From Gracilaria gracilis (Eukaryota; Rhodophyta; Florideophyceae; Gracilariales; Gracilariaceae), in NCBI GenBank assembly GCA_030374805.1, contig JARGSG010000184.1, positions 310,001 to 374,000 on the forward strand: a stretch of DNA of 64,000 nucleotides, read 5' to 3'. The translations under genes were made by a program, and so were the position numbers. Under the pieces are notes generated by a model that ran no database searches, was not told where the DNA came from, and worked only from the letters and a program-made list of their open reading frames with translations. Below are positions 62,793-64,000 of the stretch, piece after piece. The number at the start of each line of letters is the position of its first letter. The stretch's first letter is position 1.

Positions 62793-63768
62793 AGACAGAT
62801 TCGACGAGCTCGCGCACGGCTACGAGCCAGCCCTCGTCTTGGGGAAATTGAAGTTGACCGCGAAAACTAGGCCAAAAATAAAGTTTGAAATCATGGAAAC
62901 GTCCTGTTTTTACCATGGATTGTGGCTCTTTAGAGGTTACCAAACGCTTTTATCTATTTGCTCGTATTGAACGTTACGTTATCTCAATTAATCTGAAACT
63001 TGGCGCAAATGTTTGTGCTAGAAAGTAGCGTCATTGGAAGAGATAGGAAGCTTCAACGCGAAGCAGAGGCAGAGAAACTGGCGAAAATAGAAAACTGTCC
63101 CTTTTTAACCGCATCACTGATATAGCCCCTGAAAAAAATTTATTGGGCGTTACGGATGTCCGTTGGTTGCGTGACGACGTAGGCTACACGCTGAATACTA
63201 TTAAACGTGTAGAGCCTCTTCAGCCCAATTCTAAAGAATGCAATGCCTACTATGCATGGAATACCAACTCCTATTCATTGCTCAAACTTCGAACAACGCA
63301 ACAATCTGAATCTGCCACGTAGCCCTATGGAGCTGTGTCATGACAGGACCCCAGGACTCGCGAGCAGCTCGCGAGTGCGTTCCACTAACGCGCCATAAAA
63401 AACGAGCCACAAACAGAGAGAGAGTTTACTCCAGCCAATTTCAGCGCTTTGGCCTACTGCTCCTGCCCAACAAAGATGCCAAACTGAGGCATCAAACTAC
63501 GCTTGTTTGAAGGATTCTCATTGTGTGAAGGTCTCTGCTTTCGATCGTACTTTGTCCGCGCCACCCGCAGCCGTTCGCGACCCAACATTACCACTCTCCA
63601 CGTTGAAAAACTTTTGTACTGAATCCCCACCATTCCGGTTACAAAACACCTTTCAATGCATCGCTACACAACCCCTGCGCGTAGCGTCCAGCCAGCTAAC
63701 TAACCACGACAAAGAAACGACGCCTACTTTACGATCTAAAGGCGTCGTTTTGGAGCATACATTTGTCC
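62793..63768. other. Flank of the pogo-like element, with a short hairpin
   Basis: It contains a 9-bp-arm palindrome actcgcgag-cag-ctcgcgagt at 63356-63376. A roughly 90-codon stretch without ATG (about 63049-63322, for example GVTDVRWLRDDVGYTLNTIK) looks protein-like but I cannot place it. Confidence 0.35.
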
Positions 63769-64000
63769 ATGTCTACCAACAACATCTCCGCAGCGCACCA
63801 GTCGCAATCTTCGACCTCTAGGAAAGTCGGAAGGAAGCGCAGTTGGTGGCCAACCGAGTGCTTCTCGCTCCAGCAAGAAAATGATACCATATCTCCGAGT
63901 GAAAATTTCTACACTACATGCGACGGCTGCGGGTGGCAAATCAAATCAGAAACATTGAACGCAACTCAGCTGGGTCATCACCACCTGCAATGCAGCTTTA
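63769..64000 (+). CDS. BED-type zinc-finger protein, hAT transposase-like, partial
   Basis: From the ATG at 63769 the frame is open to the window edge (77 residues). A basic N-terminus (SRKVGRKRSWWP) precedes C51-x2-C54 and H70-H72/C75, the spacing of a BED finger, which is the N-terminal DNA-binding module of many hAT transposases. Orientation and distance fit a hAT element whose left end is at 56784, once the nested insertions are discounted. Its continuation lies outside the window, so the call rests on the finger alone. Confidence 0.45.
   Translation, partial: MSTNNISAAHQSQSSTSRKVGRKRSWWPTECFSLQQENDTISPSENFYTTCDGCGWQIKSETLNATQLGHHHLQCSF

Noticed and set aside
1-64000. CRISPR arrays, bacterial operons or ribosome binding sites
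   Set aside because: The genes are eukaryotic nuclear; tandem repeats seen lack repeat-spacer structure.

Overview
The window is nuclear DNA from a eukaryote with compact, almost intron-free genes. Only one spliceosomal intron is visible, 75 nt in the RNase H1 gene. Housekeeping genes stand a few hundred bases apart, next to long gene-poor tracts full of transposons. Intron poverty, gene islands beside repeat seas, a galactokinase and a plant-type chloroplast FtsH-like (VIR3-type) protein together suggest a red alga, most likely a florideophyte of the Chondrus type. That is inference; no rRNA or organelle marker is present.

Gene island 1 (1-30.5 kb): a full-size ABCB multidrug transporter (cut by the left edge), RNA polymerase III subunit RPC3, RNase H1, splicing factor CWC15, an SNF1/CAMK-like kinase, galactokinase, a DEVD-box RNA helicase, two tandem dihydroflavonol-reductase-like SDRs, the DNA2 nuclease-helicase, ribosomal protein L4, a SPRY protein, a VIR3-like HEAAH membrane protein, a membrane protein with a methyltransferase-like core, and a basic nuclear-looking protein. 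They are mainly DNA and RNA maintenance and expression genes; apart from the SDR pair I see no functional operon-like cluster.

From 30.5 to 37.8 kb the only convincing gene is a small secreted cysteine-rich protein (16 Cys). The rest is mainly an unrecognised 2.6-kb repeat unit carrying short membrane-protein reading frames on the minus strand. It recurs at 46.6-48.8 kb and in fragments at about 31, 33.5, 36.7-37.7 and 50 kb. A large SAC3/GANP mRNA-export gene fills 37.9-43.6 kb, followed by a broken alpha/beta-hydrolase gene.

From 45.9 kb to the right edge the DNA is mostly mobile. There is a 736-bp non-autonomous hAT element with a perfect 8-bp target duplication, and a young Ty1/copia element with identical 92-bp LTRs. 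A nested stack follows: a hAT end, a 3.9-kb piggyBac bounded by TTAA, a palindrome-ended MITE inside it, a pogo/Tigger-like transposase, and a BED-finger (hAT-type) reading frame running off the right edge. The piggyBac also carries a second, convergent reading frame of CxxCGGxPCxW / P2X7-C-terminus type that stops 2 bp from the transposase stop. This accessory gene and the 2.6-kb membrane-ORF repeat are the least conventional content of the window.
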